Source: G963663735 sp963663735
GTDB lineage: Bacteria > Acidobacteriota > UBA6911 > RPQK01 > JAPXNP01
NCBI GenBank assembly: GCA_963663735.2
Contig: CAXXHN010000002.1
Location: forward strand, 496,001-560,000
DNA: 64,000 nucleotides
Direction of reading: 5' to 3'
Part shown: piece after piece, positions 23,812-32,968 of the stretch
How positions within the stretch are numbered: position 1 is the first letter of the stretch
Layout: each line of letters opens with the position of its first letter
The notes under the pieces: model-generated
Told to the model about the DNA's origin: nothing
Seen by the model: the letters and a program-made list of their open reading frames with translations, nothing else
Database searches by the model: none
Program-made: the position numbers and the translations under genes

Positions 23812-26217
23812 ATGGAGCAAAAGCAAGTAAAGAAAACGAGACAGCTCTGGAAAATTTTGGCGGCGGTTGTCCTGGTTTTGATCCTTTCCTTGATTGCGTT
23901 AGGGATTGGCAGCAGTCATTATGAATCCAGGTTAAAGGAGAGATACCGGGCCCAGGTGCAGGAACTGCTTTTCCGTTACGGCAACTCGCTGAGCCTGGGT
24001 ATCAATAAGAGACTGGACCTGCTGCAGGGCCTGGATGCTTTCATCAGGGTTCATCATGAGCGGGATGAACTGGACAGCCTGTTTCAATCATATGCCGCCG
24101 GCCTGTATGCCGGAGCGAAAGGGATACGGTCGATCCAGGCTTTTCCCCGGGATTCTGAAGTCCTGTTCTATCCGGTAATCGGCAATGAAGCAATGGTTGG
24201 CAGGACTTTGGACGACCTGCTGAATGATGAGAGGCCCGGAGTCGCCGCGGATGTGGAGCGCGCTATTGACTCCCGCCGTATCGGCCTGAGCGATCCCTAC
24301 GAATTATGGCAGGGAGGTTTGGGCCTGGTCGCCAGGAAGGCAATTTATCTGGGCGATAACTTGTGGGGATTGGCTGTAATAGTTCTTGATGTGCCGCCCC
24401 TGCTGGAAGAGGCTGGAATTGAGCCTCAACCCGAGAAGTTCAAGCTGGCGGTCAGGAGTGGGTCTTCCGACTACCCCTTTTTTGGAGAAGAATCGATTTT
24501 TGCGGCTGATCCGCTTTTATTGTCGGTCTCGCTGCCTGAAGGACACTGGGAAATAGCCGCGGTGCCTGAAGGTGGATGGGATCAGCTTATCGCCCTGGAA
24601 TTAAGGCTGTTCCAGGGGATGTGGCTTGCCATAATCGGGCTGGTTGTATTTCTGGGCTACAGCATAATCAGCCGCCAGTCCTTCCTGAGCAGGGCCATCA
24701 AGGAAAGGACGGCTGACCTGGAAGAGTCCCAGGCCCGGTATAAGCAGCTGTTCAATGGAAATAATGACGCCCTGTTGCTCCTGGATGAAAGCGGGAACAT
24801 TCAGGATGTGAACCAGGCCGTGTGTGACAGATATGGATTTGAGAAAGAGGAACTGCTTAAGATGAACCTGTGTCATCTGGCTCCGCCTGACCTTCAGGAA
24901 CAGGTTTCCACCCGGATAACCGGTGCCCTGGAACAAGGGTCATCTTTCTCCTCGCGGCATCGCCGCAAGGACCTGGGGGATTTTCCGGTTGAGATCAATC
25001 TCCAGCCTATCCTGCTTAACGGGCTCCCTCACATTCTTGCCACTGTTCGTGATGTTACCGAGAGGGTGAAGGCGGAGGAGGATCGTGACCGCCTGATGTC
25101 CGCGATCGAGCAGTCTGCCGATGTAGTTGTCATTGCGGACACCCAGGGTTCAATCCAGTATGTCAATCCCGCTTTTGAAAGAACCACCGGTTTCCCTCGT
25201 CGGGAAGTACTGGGGCAGAAGATGAGCATGCTTAAAAGTGGGGAACATGACGTCGCTTTTTATAAAAAAATGTGGTCTTCAATCACCAAGGGAGAAACCT
25301 GGAAAGGCACGCTGCTCAACAGGACAAAAGACGGGACTTTACTTGTTGAAGAGACCTCCATAAACCCGATCCGGGATTCAGCTGGCAAGACAATCAGTTA
25401 TGCGGCTGTGAAACGTGACGTGACCAGGGAGGTGAATCTGGAGGCGCAGCTCAGGCAGGCCCAGAAAATGGAGGCAGTGGGAAGGCTGGCCGGTGGAGTG
25501 GCGCATGATTTTAACAATATGCTGAGTATCATTAATGGGTACGCAGATATGATGATGGATAAACTTGATCCTCCTGATCCTTTGCTTGATGATCTGAATG
25601 AAATCAGGAAAGCCGGAGAGAGGTCTGCCGCCTTAACCCGCCAGTTGCTCGCCTTTGCCCGCCAGCAGACGGTTGCTCCGCAGGTGCTTGATATCAACAC
25701 TCATGTTGATGAGAGCAAAAAAATGCTGCAACGCCTGATCGGTGACGATATCAAGCTGGAAATGGTCCCATCCCCGGATCTCTGGATGGTGCGGATCGAT
25801 CCATCACAGGTGGAGCAGATCCTGGCTAACCTGGCAGACAACAGCCGGGATGCAATTGATGGAGTCGGCACTGTCGCCATTAAAACCTCGAATGTTGACA
25901 TCGACTCCGATTTCTGCAAAACCCATCCGGGATGTGTCCCTGGACAGTATGTTTTAGTTGAATACAGTGACACCGGACGCGGAATGAGCAAGGAAACCCT
26001 GGATAAGATTTTTGAACCTTTCTTCACCACAAAAGAAATGGGCAAAGGTACCGGCCTGGGACTTGCCACTATCTATGGAATAGTGAAGCAGAATAACGGA
26101 TTCGTTTATGTCTCCAGCGAACTGGGCAAAGGCACGGTTTTTGAGCTCTATTTCCCGAAGGTTGAAGACGAAGCGGCTGAGAATCACTCTGCTATTATCG
26201 AAGACAGTCCGCGGTAG
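23812..26217 (+). CDS. CHASE-PAS-PAS sensor histidine kinase
   Basis: 801 residues from the ATG at 23812 (AAAGGAT just upstream; the frame opens 15 codons earlier without a site). Order: TM helix at 14-34; extracytoplasmic CHASE-type sensor about 45-255 (GLDAFIRVHHERDELDSLF, GVAADVERAIDSRRIGLSDP); TM helix about 268-290; PAS at 308-415 and 427-535; HisKA with AGGVAHDFNNMLSII (phosphoacceptor His about 564); ATPase domain with NLADNSRDAI, DTGRGMS and GTGLGLATIYG. The end is abrupt: the receiver domain that normally follows is present in the DNA but out of frame (see 26216-26581). CHASE domains bind small organic ligands; which one is unknown here. Confidence 0.9.
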   Translation: MEQKQVKKTRQLWKILAAVVLVLILSLIALGIGSSHYESRLKERYRAQVQELLFRYGNSLSLGINKRLDLLQGLDAFIRVHHERDELDSLFQSYAAGLYAGAKGIRSIQAFPRDSEVLFYPVIGNEAMVGRTLDDLLNDERPGVAADVERAIDSRRIGLSDPYELWQGGLGLVARKAIYLGDNLWGLAVIVLDVPPLLEEAGIEPQPEKFKLAVRSGSSDYPFFGEESIFAADPLLLSVSLPEGHWEIAAVPEGGWDQLIALELRLFQGMWLAIIGLVVFLGYSIISRQSFLSRAIKERTADLEESQARYKQLFNGNNDALLLLDESGNIQDVNQAVCDRYGFEKEELLKMNLCHLAPPDLQEQVSTRITGALEQGSSFSSRHRRKDLGDFPVEINLQPILLNGLPHILATVRDVTERVKAEEDRDRLMSAIEQSADVVVIADTQGSIQYVNPAFERTTGFPRREVLGQKMSMLKSGEHDVAFYKKMWSSITKGETWKGTLLNRTKDGTLLVEETSINPIRDSAGKTISYAAVKRDVTREVNLEAQLRQAQKMEAVGRLAGGVAHDFNNMLSIINGYADMMMDKLDPPDPLLDDLNEIRKAGERSAALTRQLLAFARQQTVAPQVLDINTHVDESKKMLQRLIGDDIKLEMVPSPDLWMVRIDPSQVEQILANLADNSRDAIDGVGTVAIKTSNVDIDSDFCKTHPGCVPGQYVLVEYSDTGRGMSKETLDKIFEPFFTTKEMGKGTGLGLATIYGIVKQNNGFVYVSSELGKGTVFELYFPKVEDEAAENHSAIIEDSPR

Positions 26218-26581
26218 AGAAACCATTCTGAAGGGTGAAGACTAAAAAAAGATTGTTGAACTTTACCGGAGAGTCCTGGAGGATAATGGTTACACGATCA
26301 TTACATCTTCTGATCCCATGGATGCCATACGGCTGTGTGGAGAGGCAGAGGGAAAGATACACCTGATGATAACTGATGTGGTGATGCCCGCCATGAATGG
26401 CAGGGAGTTGCATGAAAGAATCAAAAAACTCAGTCCTGGCATCAAGGTGCTTTTCATGTCCGGTTATACGGCTGATATAATCGCGGATCGAGGGGTTCTG
26501 GCCGAAGAAGTGCAGTTTATCCAGAAACCATTCTCCCCTGGTGATCTGGCGCAGCTGGTGAGGAAAATCCTGGACCAGTAG
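26216..26581 (+). pseudogene. Detached receiver domain of the preceding kinase
   Basis: In the +1 frame relative to the kinase, the DNA reads RETILKGED, then a TAA at 26243-26245, then KKIVELYRRVLEDNGYTIIT and a full receiver: LMITDVVMPAMNG (phosphoacceptor Asp), VLFMSGYTADI, and FIQKPFSP with the conserved Lys. Intact hybrid kinases 4-5 kb away have ETILLVEDE-type starts directly after the ATPase domain. So one frameshift near 26210 and one nonsense codon have severed it. A shortened start (ATG 26318) would lack the N-terminal acidic pocket. Confidence 0.85.
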
Positions 26582-26832
26582 AAGGGCGGCCGGTGGTTGG
26601 AGGACTGCTTCTCTTTTCAGGGGGATCTTGTCGGCCCGTGGTCGACTTCCTAAGTTCCCGATGTCCACGAAATGCGATAAATATCTGATTTATAAAATTT
26701 TATATTGATTCAGTTCCTGGCAGCGGATATGATACAGAAAGGTTGCACATCTGGATTTTGCCCTGGAAGGCCCTCAGTTTCCCTGGTATTGATCAGATAT
26801 CAGAAGATAGTTGATGGGTTAGGGAGACTGTA

Positions 26833-29800
26833 TTGGCACCAAGAAAAAAAGAAAACATTAAGGCTGTAGATGTTCCATTGGCTGTCAAAAAAGTTAATGC
26901 CGGGAAGAAAAAATCCGTTGACGAAGAAGGCACTGCTGCAAACGCAACCGGCTTTCCTGTAGTTGGCATCGGGGCTTCAGCGGGTGGTCTGGCGGCGTTT
27001 GAGGCCTTCTTTTCCGGTATGCCGGCGGATACCGATCCCGGTATGGCCTTTGTCCTGGTGCAGCACCTGGCTCCGGACCATAAGAGCATTCTCACTGAAC
27101 TGATCCAGCGTTACACCAGCATGAAGGTTTTCGAGGTTGAAGATGGAATGAAGGTCCAGCCCAACTGCGCCTACATCATTCCGCCGAACCGGGATATGGC
27201 TTTTTTAAACGGCACTCTCCAGTTGATAGAACCTTCAGCCCCGCGGGGACTGCGGCTGCCTATCGATTTTTTCTTCCGGTCTCTGGCCCAGGATCAACAT
27301 GAGAAGGCAATTTGCATAGTACTTTCGGGAACCGGCAGCGACGGAACCCTGGGTGTGCGGGCCATCAAAGCGGAGGGAGGAATGGTCATGGTCCAGAATC
27401 CTGCCTCAACCGAATATGATGGTATGCCGCGCAGTGTTATCTCGACCGGGCTGGTGGATTACGAGCTGCCTCCTGCTGAGATGGCTTCCCAGCTCATCAC
27501 CTATGTTGGACATGCCTTCAGCACACCCCGCCGTCCGACCACTGCCCTGAATGCTCCTGAGACAGCGGTTATAAACACTCTCAATAAGATTTTCATTCTG
27601 CTCCGCGTCCAGACTGGTCACGACTTTTCCCAGTATAAGCTTAGTACCATCAGTCGCCGCATTGAACGACGCATGGCTGTACAGCAGATTGAAACGATTG
27701 AGAGTTATTTCAAGTATTCGCAACGGAACCTGTTGGAGGTCGACGCGCTATTTCGCGACCTGTTGATCGGCGTTACGGGTTTTTTCCGTGATCCTGAGGC
27801 CTTCCAGGCGCTTGAGCAGCAGGGACTCCCGAAAATTTTTGAAGGAAAATCAGCTGGTGCCCAGGTTCGTGCCTGGTCACCGGGATGTTCCACCGGCGAA
27901 GAGGCTTATTCCCTGGCTATTCTACTGGCTGAAAACCAGGAGGTGATGAAGCGGGACCTCAGGCTGCAGGTTTTTGCCACTGACATTGACCGACAGGCGA
28001 TTGAGACGGCTCGTGCCGGGTTATATCCGGCCGGCATCACCACTGACATCTCTTCGGATCGGCTGACGCGCTTTTTTTCTGCCGAGCCCTGCGGCGGCGC
28101 CTTTCGTATTCATAAAAGTATCCGCGACATGCTGGTCTTTTCCGAACAGGACGTGGTCAAAGATCCTCCGTTTTCCAGGCTCGACCTTATCAGTTGCCGT
28201 AACCTCCTGATCTATATGGGAAACGACCTGCAAAAGAAGCTCATTCCCCTGTTCCATTATGCGCTTAATCCGGGAGGTATCCTGTTTTTAGGAACTTCTG
28301 AAACCGTGGGCGAGTTTACCGACCTGTTTAGCGTTATCGACCGTAAACAGAAGCTGTATCAGCGTAAAGAAGATTTTCACGGTAGCCAGCGCGTGACTCT
28401 GGGACGGTTTATCCCGCCCGTGACTGTGAAGGGGGAGGCTGTTTTGCATAAATTACGAAAACCCGAATTGCCGGCAAAAATACAACTGCGGGAGCTAACC
28501 GAGCAGATGCTGCTGCTGAATGTTAATCTGTCCGGTGCGCTTGTCAACAGTCGCGGTGATATTCTTTACCTGCACGGGCGCACGGGGATATACCTGGAAC
28601 CTCCCCCGGGAGAGACTACAATCAACAACATCCTGAAGATGGCCCGCGAAGGTTTGCGTCGAGAACTGACGGTTGCCCTGCGCGAGGCCGTGACAGGCAA
28701 TAAAATTGCCATTCGCCCAGACCTGCGAGTGGAAATCAATGGCGGTTTCAGCACCATGAACCTGACTGTCCGTCCGGTGGAAGAAGAGCAGGGCGAAAAG
28801 CTTTCCGAACCGCTGTACCTGGTTTCCTTCGAGGAAGTGCATCGCTCCAGCTCCAGGGAGCAGACTATCACAGCCTTGGATGGCGGCAAAGGAGCATCTG
28901 ACCATGACCAGATGATTCAGGCCCTTAAGAAAGAATTGCAGGCCAAGGAAGAGTACCTTCAAAGCACCAATGAAGAACTGGAGACCATCAACGAAGAGCT
29001 GAAATCCTCGAATGAGGAAATGCAGTCTGTCAACGAGGAACTGCAGTCTACCAACGAAGAATTGGAGACCTCCCAGGAGGAACTGCAATCGGTTAACGAG
29101 GAGCTGGCCACGGTCAACTCTGAATTACAAACCAAGGTGGCGGATTTGTCCAGGGTCAACAGCGACATGAATAACCTGCTGGCAGGCACCGGTATTGCCA
29201 CAGTTTTTGTGGATCACAGCCTTCGCATCCTGCGTTTCACCCCCTCAGCCACCCGGCTCATCAACCTGATCATCAGCGATGTAGGGAGGCCCGTCGGCCA
29301 CATTGTTTCTAACCTGGTCGGTTATGAACAGCTGGTGGAAGATGTTCAGACAGTTCTGGACACCCTGTGCATCCTGGAGATTGAAGTAAAGGCAAAAAAC
29401 GGGGCCTGGTACACCATGCGTATCCAGCCCTACCGTACGCTCGACAACGTGATAGAGGGAGCGGTAATCACGTTTATTGACATCACCGAAGCAAAGCATA
29501 TACAGGATGAATTGAGATTGGATGAGGAACGGATTCGGATTGCTCTCCAGGCTACTCCAACTGTGATCGCCAACCAGAACAGGGAATTGCAGTATACCTG
29601 GGTCTCAAATTCTAATTTTTATTTTTCAATGAAGCAGGTAATCGGAAAAACCGATGGCGACTTTCTCCCGGCTGAGGAGGCCGCCGCGATAATGACAATC
29701 AAGCGCCAGGTACTGGAAAGCGGGAAAGGGACCAAGCAGGAGATTCATGTCACTATCGACGGTAAACCCCATCGGTTACGTTTGAATGTTGAACCTTTGT

Positions 29801-29910
29801 ATGACGTTGGGGGCGCCATAATCGGGATAACCTGTGCCATGACCAATCCGGAAAATTTCCAACCTGAAGACCGGACTGATACCGGAGAGGAAGAGTCCTC
29901 GAAAAAATGA
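26833..29910 (+). CDS. CheB-CheR-coiled coil-PAS fusion protein
   Basis: 1025 residues from a TTG preceded by GGGAG. Residues about 40-225 are a CheB methylesterase: GIGASAGG (active Ser), LVQHLAPDHKS (His) and GTGSDGTLG (Asp). Residues about 245-510 are a CheR methyltransferase: VTGFFRDPEAF, SPGCSTGEEAYSLA (SAM site), FATDID, and CRNLLIYM. A long Glu/Asn-rich coiled coil follows at about 692-785 (STNEELETINEELKSSNEEM). Two PAS domains end the protein (about 790-900 and 910-1000). Such fusions occur outside chemotaxis clusters and work with PAS kinases; here one starts 16 bases downstream. No chemoreceptor is nearby, so the target is unknown. Confidence 0.93.
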   Translation: MAPRKKENIKAVDVPLAVKKVNAGKKKSVDEEGTAANATGFPVVGIGASAGGLAAFEAFFSGMPADTDPGMAFVLVQHLAPDHKSILTELIQRYTSMKVFEVEDGMKVQPNCAYIIPPNRDMAFLNGTLQLIEPSAPRGLRLPIDFFFRSLAQDQHEKAICIVLSGTGSDGTLGVRAIKAEGGMVMVQNPASTEYDGMPRSVISTGLVDYELPPAEMASQLITYVGHAFSTPRRPTTALNAPETAVINTLNKIFILLRVQTGHDFSQYKLSTISRRIERRMAVQQIETIESYFKYSQRNLLEVDALFRDLLIGVTGFFRDPEAFQALEQQGLPKIFEGKSAGAQVRAWSPGCSTGEEAYSLAILLAENQEVMKRDLRLQVFATDIDRQAIETARAGLYPAGITTDISSDRLTRFFSAEPCGGAFRIHKSIRDMLVFSEQDVVKDPPFSRLDLISCRNLLIYMGNDLQKKLIPLFHYALNPGGILFLGTSETVGEFTDLFSVIDRKQKLYQRKEDFHGSQRVTLGRFIPPVTVKGEAVLHKLRKPELPAKIQLRELTEQMLLLNVNLSGALVNSRGDILYLHGRTGIYLEPPPGETTINNILKMAREGLRRELTVALREAVTGNKIAIRPDLRVEINGGFSTMNLTVRPVEEEQGEKLSEPLYLVSFEEVHRSSSREQTITALDGGKGASDHDQMIQALKKELQAKEEYLQSTNEELETINEELKSSNEEMQSVNEELQSTNEELETSQEELQSVNEELATVNSELQTKVADLSRVNSDMNNLLAGTGIATVFVDHSLRILRFTPSATRLINLIISDVGRPVGHIVSNLVGYEQLVEDVQTVLDTLCILEIEVKAKNGAWYTMRIQPYRTLDNVIEGAVITFIDITEAKHIQDELRLDEERIRIALQATPTVIANQNRELQYTWVSNSNFYFSMKQVIGKTDGDFLPAEEAAAIMTIKRQVLESGKGTKQEIHVTIDGKPHRLRLNVEPLYDVGGAIIGITCAMTNPENFQPEDRTDTGEEESSKK

Positions 29911-29925
29911 TAGAGGAGGCCCGCA

Positions 29926-31683
29926 ATGACTGACAAGGATGTTCAACAAGACCATAATGAGACCGTGAAAGACGCCAGGAATTTGCGCAGGCGCGCGGAA
30001 GATTTTGCCTTGGCGAAGCCGACAGAGTCAGCTGGATATCCCGAAGTTCTGTCACCAGAAGAGGTGAGGCTGACCCTCCATGATCTCCGGGTACACCAGA
30101 TCGAGCTCGAGATGCAGAACGAGGAACTGCGGTTGACGCAGGTAGCACTTGACAAAGCCCGGGAACGCTATTTCGACCTCTACGACCTGGCGCCGGTATT
30201 CTATTGTACTATTTCCGAAAGAGGATTTTTCCTGGAGGTCAACCTTACTGCCTCAAAACTTCTTGGTATGACCAGAGAAACACTAATCAGGCAACCTCTC
30301 ACTCGATTTATCCTCAAAGAGGACCAGGATGTTTTATACCTGCATTGCCAACAACTCTTTAAAACCGGTGAGCACCAGGCATGCGATCTGAGGATGGTTA
30401 CAGCACACGGAGACGTATTTTGGGCTCATCTGGAGCTTACTGAATCCAGCGACACGGATGATAAGTCCGCCTACCGTATTGCAGGGAGCGATATTTCAGA
30501 GCTCAAAAAGGCCGAAGCGGAGAGGGAAAAGCAGCAGGAGAGGCTGAACCAGGCCCGTAAATTGGAATCTGTGGGAAGGCTGGCGGGGGGTGTAGCCCAT
30601 GATTTTAACAACATGCTTAGTGTTATCCTCGGGCAGGCAGAGATGCTTCTGAAACCCGTGGCTCCTGACCACCCTCTCCATGCCAGTATCCTGGATATCC
30701 AGAGAGCTGCCGAACGCTCCGCTACTCTAACCAGGCAGCTGCTGGCCTTTGCTTCCCTGCAGATGATTGAACCCAAGGTATTGGACTTGAATGAGGTCAT
30801 TGAAAGCATGCTTAATTTGCTCAAGCAGTTAATCGGCGAGGAAATCGACCTGGAATGGAAGCCAGGTGGAAAGCTGCCGCAGGTTGAGATGGACCACTCC
30901 CAGCTTGATCAAATGCTGGCCAACCTGTTGATCAATGCGGGTGATGCCATCAATGGAATCGGCAAGGTCACAATAGAGACGGGAACTGCCTTCTTGGATG
31001 AATCCCATTGCGCGGATCACCCGGATTGTGTGCCTGGCGAATATGTACGGCTGACCATCAGCGACAACGGCTGCGGCATGGACGAGGAAACTCTAAGTAA
31101 CCTTTTTGAACCGTTTTATTCAACCAAAGGAACAGGTCCCAGTACCGGCCTTGGCCTGTCCACGGTCTTCGGCATCGTCAGGCAGAACAATGGCTTTATC
31201 GACGTGAACAGCAAACAGGGTGAGGGAACAACTTTCTGCATATACCTGCCCCGGTATGAGGGAAAAACTGGACAGGAACGCGAGAAAGGATCTGCGAAAC
31301 CGGTTCTCAAAGGCCATGGAGTTATCCTGATGGTGGAGGATGAACCTGCCATTCTGAACATGGTCAAAAAAATGCTCGAAAACCTGGGTTACACGGTGTT
31401 GACAGCAAGCTCTTCTGGCGAGGCTGTCAATATCGCCAGGAATTTCCCCCAAAAGATTAACCTGTTGATGACGGATGTTTTGATGCCCGAGATGAATGGT
31501 CAGGAGCTGGCGAAAAGCATCCGCTCTTTCTATCCGCAAATGAAGATCCTTTTTATGTCTGGGTATACGATCGACATCATCGCTTGCCAGGAAGAAGGGT
31601 TGAATGGTGATGTCCATTTCATTCAGAAACCTTTTTCCTTAAAAGAATTGTCCGTCAAGGTACGTGAGGCTCTGGCCAAGTAA
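29926..31683 (+). CDS. PAS hybrid histidine kinase with C-terminal receiver
   Basis: 585 residues. AGAGGAGG precedes the ATG, 15 bases after the CheB-CheR gene, so the two form an operon. Order: N-terminal helical segment with HDLRVHQIELEMQNEELR (residues about 45-70), PAS about 80-185, HisKA with AGGVAHDFNNMLSVI (His about 226), ATPase domain (NLLINAGDAI, DNGCGMD, GPSTGLGLSTVFG), and receiver about 464-583 with MVEDEPA, LLMTDVLMPEMNG and FIQKPFS. No membrane segment is present. It is probably the partner kinase of the CheB-CheR-PAS protein. Confidence 0.92.
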   Translation: MTDKDVQQDHNETVKDARNLRRRAEDFALAKPTESAGYPEVLSPEEVRLTLHDLRVHQIELEMQNEELRLTQVALDKARERYFDLYDLAPVFYCTISERGFFLEVNLTASKLLGMTRETLIRQPLTRFILKEDQDVLYLHCQQLFKTGEHQACDLRMVTAHGDVFWAHLELTESSDTDDKSAYRIAGSDISELKKAEAEREKQQERLNQARKLESVGRLAGGVAHDFNNMLSVILGQAEMLLKPVAPDHPLHASILDIQRAAERSATLTRQLLAFASLQMIEPKVLDLNEVIESMLNLLKQLIGEEIDLEWKPGGKLPQVEMDHSQLDQMLANLLINAGDAINGIGKVTIETGTAFLDESHCADHPDCVPGEYVRLTISDNGCGMDEETLSNLFEPFYSTKGTGPSTGLGLSTVFGIVRQNNGFIDVNSKQGEGTTFCIYLPRYEGKTGQEREKGSAKPVLKGHGVILMVEDEPAILNMVKKMLENLGYTVLTASSSGEAVNIARNFPQKINLLMTDVLMPEMNGQELAKSIRSFYPQMKILFMSGYTIDIIACQEEGLNGDVHFIQKPFSLKELSVKVREALAK

Positions 31684-32045
31684 ATTTGCGTCATGGACTA
31701 AATCTTTGGCGTTTAGATAGTAGACTGCCCCAGGACCCATCGCGATTATGGTACACACCATGCCCATATCTTCCGCTTGGATAGCAATTCCCTGTTTTTT
31801 GCGTCTTGAAATTAGTGAACCTCCAGTTACATTTATTGAGAGAATGAATCTGCATTTCTCACCAGTTTGCCTAGCGAGGTGGATGTATTCGTTGCCGGAG
31901 TACTCAGTTACTGAGAAATGCGGGGGAACCTGCGGCAAAAGGCTCCTGGAGGAATGTTATTATTGGTATCCGTCCCTGCCGTTAGACTGATTTTTTATAC
32001 ACTGAGAGGCAGGAAAGGATCGTTTCGGCTGGTGGGACTGCAAAA
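31684..32045. other. Intergenic region, kinase operon to kup remnant
   Basis: No gene is recognised. Frames at 31639-31938 (minus) and 31748-31990 (plus) have no match and lack initiation signals. I see no strong terminator. Confidence 0.4.
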
Positions 32046-32956
32046 GTGAACCAGAAAGGCACGCGAAGGGAGGACACTTCAGAGGGCGGCAACCGCCGCC
32101 TGGCCTAGCTGGCACTGGGAGCCCTCGCTGTGGTTTTCGGTGATATCGCCACTAGTCCGATATATGCCATCAGGGAGTGTTTTCATGGTGAATATGGTAT
32201 CGAGGTCAGCCCTTCCAACGTGATGGGGATTCTGTCCCTGATGTTCTGGTCGCTTGTAATGATAGTCTGCATGAAATACCTGGTATTCGTTTTTCGGGCC
32301 TGTAATCCTGCTTTGGATCGGTTTTCTGGCTGTTACCGGGGCAGTGCAAGTGTTCAAGGCTCCGCAGGTGCTGGCTGCTGTTTTCCCGTGGCACGCAATC
32401 CGGTTTCTGTTTTCCAACAGGTTGCAGGGGCTTGTAGTGCTGGGCGCCGTTTTCCTGGTGGTTACCGGAACTGAGGCACTTTATGCGGATATGGGGCATT
32501 TCTGGAAAAAACCCATTCGCTTGACCTGGTTTGCCCTGGTCTTTCCCTCCCTGGTAGTGAATTATTTTGGGCAGGGAGCCCTGCTGATGAACAGGCCGGA
32601 AGTAGCTGGGCATCCGTTTTGCGCCATGGTTCCTTCCTGGGCCATGGTTCCTACTGTACTGCTGACCACCCTGGCGACCATCATTGCTTCCCAGGCTGTC
32701 ATCAGTGGCGCCTTTTCCTTGACCAGCCAGGCAATCCGGCTGGGATACCTGCCGCGTTTGAACATCAGGCATACCTCCACAACTCAGATTGGTCAGATTG
32801 ATGTGGCCCCGGTCAACTGGATGCTCCTGGTTTGCACGATCGCGCTGGCGTGCCAGCCTTTTTATCTTTATGTCCCAAGATGCTGCAGACGCCACTTCCT
32901 TCTTCCGCCTGCCTGCAGACCAGGTGATTGAAGTAGGTGTAAGGCTGGAAATCTGA
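32046..32956 (+). pseudogene. kup: kup potassium transporter, decayed
   Basis: Three separated pieces of a KUP/HAK transporter lie in order but in different frames. Piece 1 (from a GTG at 32046) has an in-frame TAG at 32106, then LALGALAVVFGDIATSPIYA and later KYLVFVFRA. Piece 2 (32302 on) reads VILLWIGFLAVTGAVQVFKA through TEALYADMGHF, VNYFGQGALLM and APVNWMLLV. Piece 3 (about 32861) reads FIFMSQDAADATSFFRLPAD to a TGA at 32954-32956, the typical KUP C-terminus. About 300 codons remain of the family's roughly 630, so two large internal deletions have occurred. It cannot make a working transporter. Confidence 0.9.
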
Positions 32957-32968
32957 ATCTCAGGGAAT

